From contig OX388343.1 of NCBI GenBank assembly GCA_947579665.1, positions 93,166,254 to 93,230,253 of the forward strand: a stretch of DNA of 64,000 nucleotides, written 5' to 3'. Numbering within the stretch: the first letter of the stretch is position 1; each line of letters starts with the position of its first letter. The translations under genes were made by a program, and so were the position numbers. This stretch comes from Sympetrum striolatum. Lineage: Eukaryota; Arthropoda; Insecta; Odonata; Libellulidae. The notes beneath the pieces were generated by a model. That model saw only the letters and a list, made by a program, of their open reading frames with translations. It did not search any database and was not told the origin of the DNA. Positions 49,780 to 62,000 of this stretch are shown piece after piece.

Positions 49780-50063
49780 TAGTGTATTCACCTTTCTCGG
49801 ACATTTCTGTCTGCTGCAATACATTTACGCGGGTTTTTGCAATGCGGGAAACGATCGTCAGCTCTCTCCCAAAGTTCGCAGCGTGTGACGTCATAACCGT
49901 TGTTATGCACTCGTGAGTGCCGCCATTGTATCTGTGTGACTTTTGATGGAAATGTTACGAATCTAATATCATCTGACATCCTGTTCACCGCAGATTTATA
50001 ATAATCTGTTAATTAAGACAGGAAATAAGCACAGAAACTATACACGCACGTTCTTTCGTTGAT
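49780..50063 (+). promoter_or_regulatory. tws: Putative tws promoter and 5' untranslated region
   Basis: CpG density rises just before the gene and falls again after exon 3. A perfect cAMP-response element TGACGTCA lies at 49886-49893, about 170 bp before the start codon, and a CGCCATTGT string resembling a YY1-type site (ATGGCG on the other strand) is at 49921-49929. No clear TATA box is visible. The start of transcription cannot be fixed from sequence. Confidence 0.45.
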
Positions 50064-50070
50064 ATGGCCT
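50064..50070 (+). CDS. tws: tws exon 1, coding part (7 nt)
   Basis: ATGGCCT is followed directly by the strong donor GTAAGT. It supplies Met-Ala and the first base of codon 3 (Ser). A tiny first coding segment is usual for animal B55 genes, where the first exon encodes only a few residues. The start is chosen because it is the only ATG that joins exon 2 in frame with a canonical donor; alternative first exons further upstream are possible. Confidence 0.75.
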
Positions 50071-53000
50071 GTAAGTTAAGTTTCAACCTTTGGAAAACTT
50101 GTTCTTTCTGCGACCTAAATGTGATACTCGGCAGGCAGCGAACGTTAAAAAATTTGAATTTATGAAATGGGATAGTCTCCTTAGATTGTGTTTAGCTTAA
50201 GTTCTGTTGTGTAGAATTGCATGTTAACAGAATTTGTGTAACATATTTATGTGTGGTTTACAGCTTATGGGGAAATCCAATGGTGCTTTTCGCAAGTCAA
50301 GGGGACGCTCGAAGACGATGTGACAGAAGGTGAGTTTTGCTGAGATGATTGCTTCAAATGGGTGATTATGGCCTTAATTTTGTGATACTGAAATGTATAT
50401 TTCTACGACTAAAATCAATCCTCTTTCAAGAAGTGATTTGTTGAACGATGCTACTTACTCCGCGAAACTGAATCGAAAGTCTTAGAAGTTGCAAGAACAT
50501 TAATATGATGATCGTTGAGTAACTTTCCTGTTATATTGAAAATTTATCGTAGTTTGATGTTAGCTTGCTTCACTGCCCCAAATGAAGCATAGGCTTTATA
50601 ATCAAGTGTAAGTGTAATTCATTTTAAGTGAACGAAGCCGGTGCTTGGACTTCTTCATAATATGAATTAGTAATTATCCCAATTCATTCAGAAATGAGAA
50701 TGAAGTCAAGATAAAGTGAATTATGATGGAAATATACCCTTTATTATACCATTATACCCCTAGAGCCCATTTTTTATTGCCAAATTAATATAAGTGCTTT
50801 TTGTTCTCATGCAGCTGATATTATATCCTGCGTGGAGTTTAACCATGATGGGGACCTTCTGGCCACTGGGGATAAAGGAGGGAGAGTGGTTATTTTCCAA
50901 AGGGATCCTTGTGTGAGTGTTTTTTTAAGAATATCAAATTCTGCCATTTCCTTGCTTTACAGCTCCTATTTCCTTTATTGACGTTCATTATACGTCTGTA
51001 TCAAATTACTTGAGTCCTTATAATAGTTAAGGTTTTGCTCATAACTCGTGTGTAGCTTTACTTGATGTAGTAGAATTTTGTTTAAATCTTTTTACGAAAT
51101 CGCATGTCAATTTTAAAACATTAGATATGTTCTTGTATTTCAAATTTAATAGCTCTATTGTGATGAACTTTACTACCCCCCGTTTGTAAGTAGAGCTTTA
51201 TATAATTTAATAAGAAAATTAGATAATTCAACGATTCCAATCTCTTTAAGTGATAACTCGATTTTGGAACAGAAATGACTTAGTCAAATATCTCGATTAT
51301 TCAATTAAGAAGTCTTTGATGCAATCTTTGTGTTTATTCTTTATGTTGAAGGCTGAAATATTTTTCATTCATTTCAGTCAAAGACCTCAATCCCAAGGAG
51401 AGGGGAATACAATGTGTACAGCACTTTCCAGAGTCATGAACCTGAGTTCGACTATCTTAAAAGTTTGGAAATAGAAGAAAAAATTAATAAAATTAGGTGG
51501 CTTAAGAGGAAGAACCCTGCTCACTTCTTACTTTCTACTAATGGTATGTATTTGAGGGAACGTAAAGATGGCAATGAACACGTTTTTTCTTAATGCGATT
51601 ATTTAATGTAATCAATACCTGCCTATTATTACTGAAAGAAGTCATTTTACATGCCAAGTTACATGAAAGTCCATTGTCTTGAGGAAATCTGTATTCTCCT
51701 GTAAATGTGGGTAAAGTGGTTCACAGAAATTCTTTTCTTTGAGTTGGTTGATTTTATAATTGATGATTGATTGAGCCAGGGTTTATTCGCATGGCCTATT
51801 CTTATCAGTCCTCACAGAAATACCAAGCGTTTTGTCTAATACATTTGATGAATAGTGACTAACTGCTTATACTGATATGATGATTACTACTGCATACTCT
51901 GTGCAAGAAGTACCTTAATGTGTTCCGCTTAAAATTCTTGTATTTTGTAATCCACTGATAGTTCCTACAGTAGTATTTTTTGCCTTTGTTAAAGCGAGAA
52001 AATAAAACTGTTTTCTTAACCGAAGTCGTGCTTGCTTTCCAATGACCAAATTGGCAAATGATTAAAATGCTGAGTGAACTGAAGATAATCTTTTGTTGCT
52101 TAGTGATTCTGTATTCCGCTATCTACCCATATGAATAACCCCATCAGTATCTTGCTAATAGTTTGTTATTATTCGATCTTAGTAAATATTCTTAGATTTT
52201 TGTTTCATACCTCTATTATTTTAGCTTTTGTCACATATGCCATACATCTTGATGGCTGAAAGTTACTTTTTAGTTTCTGCCCAATTTGTTTATTTAGTAA
52301 CCCCAAGACAATAAACAAATTTTAGTACATACATCATGGCCATCAACTGCATATTTAAAAATTCATTGATATTTCTCATCATGAATTATGGAAGAATTAC
52401 ATAGTAATCCATGTTATCTTTAATTGCAACCTCAGCTTACTCTGTATTTGCTGTAGATTCATTTGAATTGCTTAATTCTGATGATACTTCGTTACTCTTA
52501 ATCTGCGTATGAGTTGGTATAGTTAGTCAATATTTAATATGTTCTTTTGCTCGAATCAATAGAACAGGGTAAACGTGTAATTGTTAGCTTCTATGGTGCT
52601 CTTTTTCTTTGTATGTTGTCAATCAAAGTGTTAATTATGATGCCGTTACTAAAATGAGGTTGCTAGGATCTGTGTAAATACCTTTTCCTGGTGTGTATTT
52701 ACTGCATTCTAATGGCATGTATCAAATTTCAGATAAGACAATTAAGCTTTGGAAAGTGTCGGAACGAGATAAGAGGGTAGAAGGATACAATACCAAAGAA
52801 GAGAATGGTCACTTGAGAGATCCTGCTAGCATCACCTCCTTAAGGGTGAGTTCAAATAACATTTTTTTGTCTAACCTTTTTAATATGGTTTTAGTTAGTT
52901 TGGGTTTACAATGTTCTTTAAGAACTGTAATCATCATAGATAAGTAGTAATTGTTCTTCATGTATTGCTGTGTGATTACATCTTATGTGATATTATATCT

Positions 53001-56000
53001 GTTGAAAAGGCAATGAAACTATTTAGTACAAAATCTTAGGATTTTAAGAATCAGGTGTTTTGGGCATATTATATTAGTGTAAAATTATTTGAAGCGTTTC
53101 TTGGTTGATATGAAATTTGCAAGAGATTTATTATTAATACATTTTAGAATCGTTAAAGATAAGTATTAATTGTTCAAAATTTATTTGGATGAAATTCATA
53201 ATAAATACTAATAGTGGTTTTTGTCTATAATTTGCATTCTAATGTCAAAGTAATATTAGTAGTAACTTGTTAATATTAGTTACTGTAGTTTATGACATTT
53301 CCAGTTTGTGGATTTTTATAGTTAAATTCCATTAGTGTTGTAGTAAAACAAGGCTTAAACAGTTGAAACTCATTGTACCCTTGTATTTTGAATTTGCAAA
53401 GTTATTGATATATGTTGTAGGGATCTCTTCAAAAAATTATAGTATTAACATGGTATGGTAGTACCCTGGCTTTCTTAGATTTATTCCTTCCTTATTATGG
53501 GTTTTATTTTATCAATTTTTTACATTCGATTAATTTAATTAAAATATTTTCCAAACCTGCAGAAGTGCACCAAAATGTAATAATTTTACTGTTAGCCATA
53601 GCAGGTTGTCAATAGATTTTTTCTCATCTATTTACAACCTGCTATGGCCAACAGTAAAATTATTACATTTTGGTGCACTTCTGCACACACATTTTGGTGC
53701 ACATCACTTTGAGATGACAAAAATTAGCATAACCAAGGCATGGAAAATTACATTTCATTCCAATGCAATTCCTTTTTGATTATTAGTAGTTTTCTGTTGA
53801 CATAACTTTGTATGAAAGCCATAATATGGCTCTGACAAAATTCAAAATTCCATAATAATCTGGGAGTGTAATTCCCTGCCTTAATTTCCAAATATTTCCC
53901 TTTATTTTGTAGAATAAATTAATAATTGCTTATAAATATTTGTTATCTTGTTGTTACTAGTTGTAGGTTTAAAAATTGCTTTTCTGTGATATTGAATCTT
54001 TTAGTCTAAGGAGGAATTGTTTGAAAAGTTTGTTTTAAGTTCTTGTTAGGGCTAAGATTTATAAATTCAGCTTCTATTGGTCGTTATATCTTGGGTTCCT
54101 TGATTCTATTCCCTCATAGACCATATACAATTACTCAAAGTGATGCTTCCTATAAAAATGATCCACTCGCCATGTGATAGACAAGTACATTTCTCATTCT
54201 TTCTGTTTTTCAACTGTTTTTAATAGATTTATTGAGTAGTATCCATGATTTTCTCTATCAGTTGTTATCACAATGAGTGAAAATAAGGATAATTAGTTTC
54301 CATGTAGGTCTTCCTATTCTTTTAGCCACTGTATAGTTAATGTCCCCAGAAAGCCTCGATGCTACTGAATATTTGGAGGGAAGCAGCTGTCAAAACCATC
54401 AAAATAATTTCAATGTTTAATTTCAACCTAAATGGAAACACTGTGAAGGGCAATGGAAGGTTGTTTGAATCGTTTTGAAGGAAAGGAAAAAAGCACTACT
54501 AAAAAGAAAAGCTGTTTATGATGAAAACCCTAAATCATGCACAAAGGGTTTGAAGATATTGAGTGTAGGTTATGATAAAAGTAATTTCGTCTAAAAGTTG
54601 AAAAAGTGACATGTGAACTTTGTAGATTCCACTTAATAGAAATTTTGTTCCCTCTCAAAATAATCCATCTCTTTGTCTTTTGAATCTCTCAGTTAAAAGT
54701 ATGAAGCTGCCAAGATCTTGATTATTCTGAGTAGAAAGCTTTGGTTGCGTTAGGAGTAAATTATTCAAGACAACTGTCATGAAGTTGGCTTTGTCATCCT
54801 ATACATTCTCTGCTGTTAGATTCAAAGTCTGGTCTGATTGGAACACACGTTTAAATTAAGTCATATTCTCTGCCAAGCATAGGTAAGCATGGTGTTGCCT
54901 ATTACAGTTCTCTCTTCAAACATTGAAAAATTAGCAAAGGTCAAGATTAAATACAATTATTGCAAGATATTTGCTGCTTGAATATAACCTAGGTAGATTA
55001 ACTGTAAAATTTTTGATTTATAGAGGTACGGCAGAACAAGAGTTTCAGTTCATTGAATTTTATATCACATAAATTAAATAATGGTTGTATAACATACTAT
55101 TTTTTTATTGTTACATGATCGTTTGCCTGTTTTCATCATTGATGAGTTTATCAGGAGTGGATTTACATGACCAGCTTCTTTGTTTTTACGAGTCAGACCT
55201 TTGCTGGTCATTCTTTCTTTCCTACCCCTTGCGTTGTTCTCTTCTTTATGCACATTTGGGCTCATCCATAACACCCAACCTCCATAGAATAAATTTACAT
55301 TAAATGCTATGTTTAGGCATTCTTAAAATCTATAGTTTGTTTTAGATATCGTAAAAAAGAATAAATATTCATCTATAATTATTGCTGTAAATGCAGGGTT
55401 AAGTCTTATACCAAAAATGCCATTAAGTCATCTTTGAATCTGAAGCTTGTAAAAGGATTCTATTAGGTATTCTGATACCCAAAACTTTTCCAATTACCGT
55501 ATTTCCTAGGGTCGAAGGTGCACTCCAGTTTTTGGAAGCAAAATGTTTGAAAAGAGTTTTGTTTAGATTAAACAGCAAGAGAGTTAGTTATATATGTGAT
55601 TCATTTCAGTTACATCAGTACCAGGAATCGATTACTGTTTTTGTACACATTTTCCACGTTAAAATTATGCGATTTTTGGCTGTTAAAGCATATTCTTTAT
55701 AGAAGTATATTCATTGTGTTGATACTTATTGTTCCTGAAAGTTTTCAAGGTCACCATTTTAATTACCCTTATTTCTGCCTGATATTGTATGCGTTTTGCA
55801 ATACTTGATTTATTTTAACTATGCATATGTGTGATTATCTTAGTAAATAGGTCTTTTTCATGTAATTGTGTAGTGCAGATAATTCCTCTTCCAATAGCAT
55901 ATAACAATTTATTCCATATTCTTCACCGTAGATATTTATCCCTCTTAATTTATTATTCAACATCTTTTTAACCTAAATTCAGCTTCATCCTTATAAACAT

Positions 56001-59000
56001 CCTTAGTTCATTTACTCCTCCTCCCCCTCTTGGGCTAGCTAAGATTCACATGTTTCCGCCCCCACTTCAATGTCACTGCCCTCCTTCCACTGTAGTCACT
56101 TCCCTTTTCTCCCTCCTTTCTCCATCTCCCAGCTTCCTTATTTCTTCCCTTTTACTCTTTAATAGATACTTGACTTTGTCATGCCCCAAAGTATCCCACA
56201 GCTGGTCATGTTCTTGAAGAATCTCTTGGAATTGTACAAGTTTTGATAATTTTATTGTGCATGGAATATTTGTCACAATAGATTATTTTGCATGATGGAA
56301 TCCCTCCAAATGTCATTGGATCAGTTTAATTTGATCATTTAGAACAAAAGGGAATCTTGACCCAAGCCCTCTTTACTTTACATTATTTAGTACTCGCATG
56401 TTTGACAAACATGACTCCTTGATGGTTCCAGTCCTCTTTCAATCTATAATATAATTGAAATTTAACAAGCATTTGATTCTAGAATCAAATTCCGATGGTA
56501 CAGCTAACAGCAAAAAAAAGTTACCACCCCTGACCCACCAAGAAAAACTAAGTCCAAGTTTCGGGCCGGCGAGCCTTTCTCTCGAGAAGAGAGGGAGAGA
56601 AAAGAAAGGACATGGTCCGTAACGCTAGCTCTGCTCTAGCGTTTGGATGGAGAATTTTCGTTATTTATATAAATATCATTTATTAGTATCCATTATCTGC
56701 CACAATATTTAATGTGTTAACGCGTACTGTTGTATTTGGCGACGATCAACTAGAAAATAACTAAAGATTTTAATTGAATTGAATGCAGCAATCAAAGTAA
56801 CTCTCACTTTGCTTTTCGATAACAGATTATTAAATCATTTCCAAAACAATACAAATGAATTTAACTGAATACAACATTCGGCATCAAATTAACTCACATT
56901 TCGTTTTTCGAAAATTGATCATTTAAATCACTTTCAACGATTGATTATGCTCATATATGTGAACAAAACCAGCAACTTTTCTCTTCCTCTTAATTTCAAA
57001 TAGGCCAAAACGCAGGATCTTGGACTCAACTATTGCATTTTTCTTCAGGGGGACCGGTTGTTTATACTCACAAAATTTACAAACATTTTCGTGTGTTTCG
57101 GGTAAAATCTCGAAAATTCAATTCGAAAACAATAATACACGACCAGAATAAGGTTTTTTATTCATTTTCTTTGCTATTGGTTCTTGCCTCAATGTCATGT
57201 GGCCATTATTTTTAATTTAATTTTGCAAAATAAATAAAGCCTGCTGCGATAAAAATGAACTTTACGTGTATTTCTTACGGAAATGCTTTGACTCGTCTGG
57301 GATCGAAGCAAGGACGAAGTGTCACCATTTTTTACAATAGAAACACTTTCGTATTTCATATTTCGTATATATATTTGAATGCAATGTTCTGTAAAAATTT
57401 CAAGGCAATCGACCGAGTAGTTTTCGAGTTTTGCGGCCACAGACACACGCAGGAGCAATTTTTATATACATAAGATATGTGCATAATTCGGTGGATTACT
57501 ATAATTTGATTCCTTTTAGAAACCTTTCGTTTAACTTTCCCAATTGAAAGGCGTTCTATTATCAAGAGAAATAACTAAGGAATAAACTCAAGGAAATAAA
57601 AGTTCCACATCTTCCACACAAAAAGTCGTGTAACTTTGACGAAGTTGTTTATTTCCTTATGTTTACCTATAGTTACCTATGAAGTTCCTCAATGTTAAAG
57701 CTCATCCGATTGATTTAAATAAGGAATATTTTTTTCTAGATTACTGTATCCCGTTACTCTCATGACTCCTATAGACTGTGTATTCCATGACTTTGTAAAA
57801 TTAAATTATCCTTATAACAACACTGTAGAAAAATTCACACAATTAGCTTCGACGCTTACTAGCACCATCTTCAACATTTACATAAATACGCGATCCTCCA
57901 TATGGCGTGTTCCTGGAAAAAGAAGAAAGAATAAGAGGGAACAAAAGTGTGACCTGCAGGTGAAAGGGTAGAATTCCTGGAAAACTGTTAAACAGGACAA
58001 AACGAAATAGGTGAGGGAGAAGGGCAAGATTTCCTTTCGTTGCCAAAAGGGAATGGAAAGGAAAAACTTTCTCGTTGGGAGAAGAGGATTTGAGTTGCAA
58101 TTTGCTTGATTCATTTTGATGTTATCTAAAATAATATGTCCGCTAGCCTTCTCTGATATATGTATAATTTTTAGCTCGCAATTAGAAGAATGACTCGAAG
58201 AATTAAATCTCTCATAAAGTGGGACTGCAGAGCATCAGATTTGATATTTTGTATGTTCTTCAGCCTATAACTTACGAGATCTCACTGTTTATCTGATGTG
58301 GATTGAATGAAAATAATCGTAAATCACTTGATGAAACCACTGTCCTAAAAATTGGATCCATGGATTCCTTATCGTTTTAAAGTAATGGCTTCCAGTAAAT
58401 ACTTTAGTAACTGGCCAGCGGTAGACGTCCTTTTGGTAAAATTCTCGAAATATTATTTCTCAAAAGTTACTCCTCTCGTATTTTTAGCTATTTACTGATC
58501 CACCAATCAACTCCGAAGTGTATTAGAATTTATTACGAAGTTCTCAGTAATTTAAGAAGACCATCTTTTATTTTATCAGTTATGAAAAATGATAAGAGCG
58601 CTATCCGTAGAATTGTCACTTTTGCATGACAATGGGTTAATCGACCTCTAACCAAATTTAAGACTTATATAGCTAGGGGTATTACTTATTAGTACTCGAC
58701 GCAGTATGAGCAAGTTATTGCGTGTGTGTTACAGTAATGACGATTATAATTGTGTTTAAATACGTATTTAAATGACATCCTTATTTTGTATTTTATAAAC
58801 GAGGTGAGATCGACTAGCAAATTTTATAAGTGAATCAAGATGAGTTGAACGTTTTGGCTATCATCAACACTGAGAGAAAAAATGTATTCACTTGCTTTAG
58901 GTGGTTTTTATATTAATTTTAAAGGTTCTTAATATCTACGAAACTAATAACTGTATCTATCATTTAATGGGATAAAAGAATTGAAAACACTATACATCCA

Positions 59001-62000
59001 ATGATAGTAATGAAAAAGAACCAAAGGAACGCCAGTTTACGCAAATAGCTATTTCTTAAATTTTCCCGTTTTGTTGTTAATTGATTTGTAAGGATATCCC
59101 GAAGGTTTATGAAAATCAATGGTTAGAAGAAATAGCGAAAAAAGCCTGAAAAGATGAATGTAAATATTGAGAACGTAATTTTGGAATTAGAATGTTCCGA
59201 AGCTTAAATTTCAACGGGAGTGAACTTTCTTTGGTTAATATATATTTAATTCTACTCCTGAAAGCAGAGACGGTCCGAGACATGGGCAGTCTGGTAGACC
59301 GTCCACAGCGTTTGTGGGCTCTTCTCTGATCCCTTTATCAGTAACCTGCGACCGCTCCATTGAAGACCCTTCTCTTTCCTCTCTCACCCCCACGCAGAAG
59401 CTCCCTTTGTTTTCTTGAGAAGGAAGGTATGCTTGGTACCGATTAACCGTTATGTAGACAAAAACATTAAAAGCAGACGTAGCACCAAAAGCTGGACTTG
59501 CCACAGAGATCCGCAGCAATAGATTTAAATGTATTTTTCATGCATGAGCGTTTACGTGCAAATATTAAAAATGGAGTTGTAACAGCTTTAAGTTGTTGGC
59601 TCATACCTTTTCCCAATGTTGAAACTCTTAATCGTTTTAGTATTTTAAAATTTTTGACAGAGAAGGTTTAAATAAAGGAATTAAATAATTACAAGCATAT
59701 TATTCAATTCTTTTTGCGCTTTGTTCGACTTTGCTCGACTTTGCACGACTAGTCCTTCTAATTTCATTATCCAAAAGAAATTTTCGAGCGTAAAATATTA
59801 AGCGGTTTGTTAAGAGACTACAGGTTAGATAGCAGTGAGTCCAAAATGATCGGAGCCCTCCGCTGGGTATCTTATAAGAATATAACTCTGTAAAGACAAT
59901 AATTATTAGAGATATTCCTTAGCTGTGATTTACATGACGAAATACGCGACGACGTGATCCCTATTCTCAGCGATCGTTATTTGTAAATTATTTAGGTAGT
60001 TGAGTGTGTCACATCCTCTGCAATAAGCCTTACGGAGGCTCGCGGATAGTTAATTTAAATGTGTTTCTTACTTAACTATCTTTCATAAATCTGCAACACC
60101 ATTATTATATTTATGATATACTTTTTTTTCTAATTTTTCCTACTTCAGTTGACCTAATTTACAGTAGTTCATATTCTCTTAATTATCGTATCATAATTAA
60201 GTATAATCTTTACGAAAACGATCATCCTGCGGGCATGTGGAGCATTAACTGAAATAACCAATTTCATTCTAAATCTGCATTGATGGAAAATATTATGCTA
60301 GGAAGAAATATGAGCAGCCAAAGTAATTCATGTCCAATATTTTAAAAAGAAGAGCGAATTACGCATGAGATTCGAGCCGATTTAACGAAATACGAATTTA
60401 ATTCTTTCGTAATAAAATACTGCTTCTACCGCAGCAAAAGCAATGACTTTTAGCGAGTATTTGTAAAATATGTATCATCACAAAAGCCTTCAAAACGTGC
60501 CAGGCATAAAGAGGAAGACGAAAAGCGCGCTCAAAACAGAGAATCTGAAAGACTCGCCCTTCTCGAGTTATGCTGGTTGCATTTTAGGTGGTAACTTTTT
60601 TATGCTGTTAGCTGTACAAAATTGTTTTTAAACGAAGGTTTTACTAATTGTTTTGTATGTGTTGATCCATCAATCCATCACTCACAGTATTAAATCAGTA
60701 ATGTGTAATTTAAGAAAGATTTGCAAATAACTACTCAGCTATGGCCAAAATATGAAAATCATTGTAAATCATCGATTGATCGAATGCATAGAGTTAATAC
60801 ATTTTCAGTAGAGTAAGGAGGATAAATATTTTGCTACCAAAGTTACAAAGCTATGAATAATGAAAAGTTTGATGAGATGTAATATATTACTACTAAAATT
60901 CTGTCTTTGCATTACTAATGTTGTACTTTCTTTTTTCTTAGGTTCCAGTAATTAAGCCAATGGAATTGCTGGTCGAAGCATCACCAAGAAGGATTTTTGC
61001 CAATGCACACACCTATCACATAAATTCAATTAGTGTTAATTCTGATCAGGAAACTTATCTTTCTGCTGATGACCTGCGGATCAACCTCTGGCATCTAGAG
61101 ATAACTGACCAAAGCTTCAGTATCCTTTTGGAAGTTAAAATTGAATCCCCATTTTTGTTTTAGTTTTTCCTCTATTTGGATTGAATTTTGTTCTTGTTAT
61201 CAAGATCCATCTTATCTATTTCCTAGCTGGATGGAAATAACAATTTTTTTCACAGATATGATATTTTTTGTTTTAAGGGAGAAATAAAACAGTATTTCTT
61301 GGTGTTTTAGTTTGTACCAGTCCCATCATTTTAATGGAAAATAATTCAGTTCCAATGATTCTTCAACCTGCCAATATCATTTTATTTTCTAAAGTAACGC
61401 CTGAAATGGACACTTGGACATTTTGGATTTATGGATATTTTCGTAGATCACTTATTTAATTAACAGCATTTTTACAAATATCCAAGAAACATCTATTTAG
61501 TTGTTTTGCAACTGGTTATTGCTCACTTTGAATTTTTTAGTATTACTTTAACTACATATTGGTACTTGCCTGTTGTTGTTTATCCTTAATGATGTACATC
61601 TTATAATGACATTGTTTGCATGTACCAGTCATTACAGTTTTGTATGATACAATTTTTTATATGAATGCTTAAAAGTGATTAGTGGTACAAATGTTAGAGT
61701 GCAAACATAGTTAATTATATGTTATCCATAATCGGTACTTCTTAGGATTGAAATTTCAGCTCACTTTGAGGTTAAGCGTTATTCCAAAAAGGTGAGAGAA
61801 TAAATTAAATAGTTTGAAATATTTGTATTATAATTTTCAGAAATATAACTAGTGAAAAGCTACTCTCATTCCTCAACAGAAGAGTTGTACAATGTTACAC
61901 TCAATATTTTCTGTAGAAATAGAAGTGCATCAAAAACTACCTGAAAATAATTAAAAAAAATATAATTCAAACTAACATTCTGACTCAACTTACATGATCA

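Noticed and set aside
51250..51474. 74-codon open frame in tws intron 3/exon 4
   Set aside because: It is a different frame from the B55-encoding one and is a shadow of exon 4.
53558..53685. MicroRNA gene
   Set aside because: The stem is too long and too perfect for an animal microRNA precursor; hairpin RNA or a palindromic element fits better.
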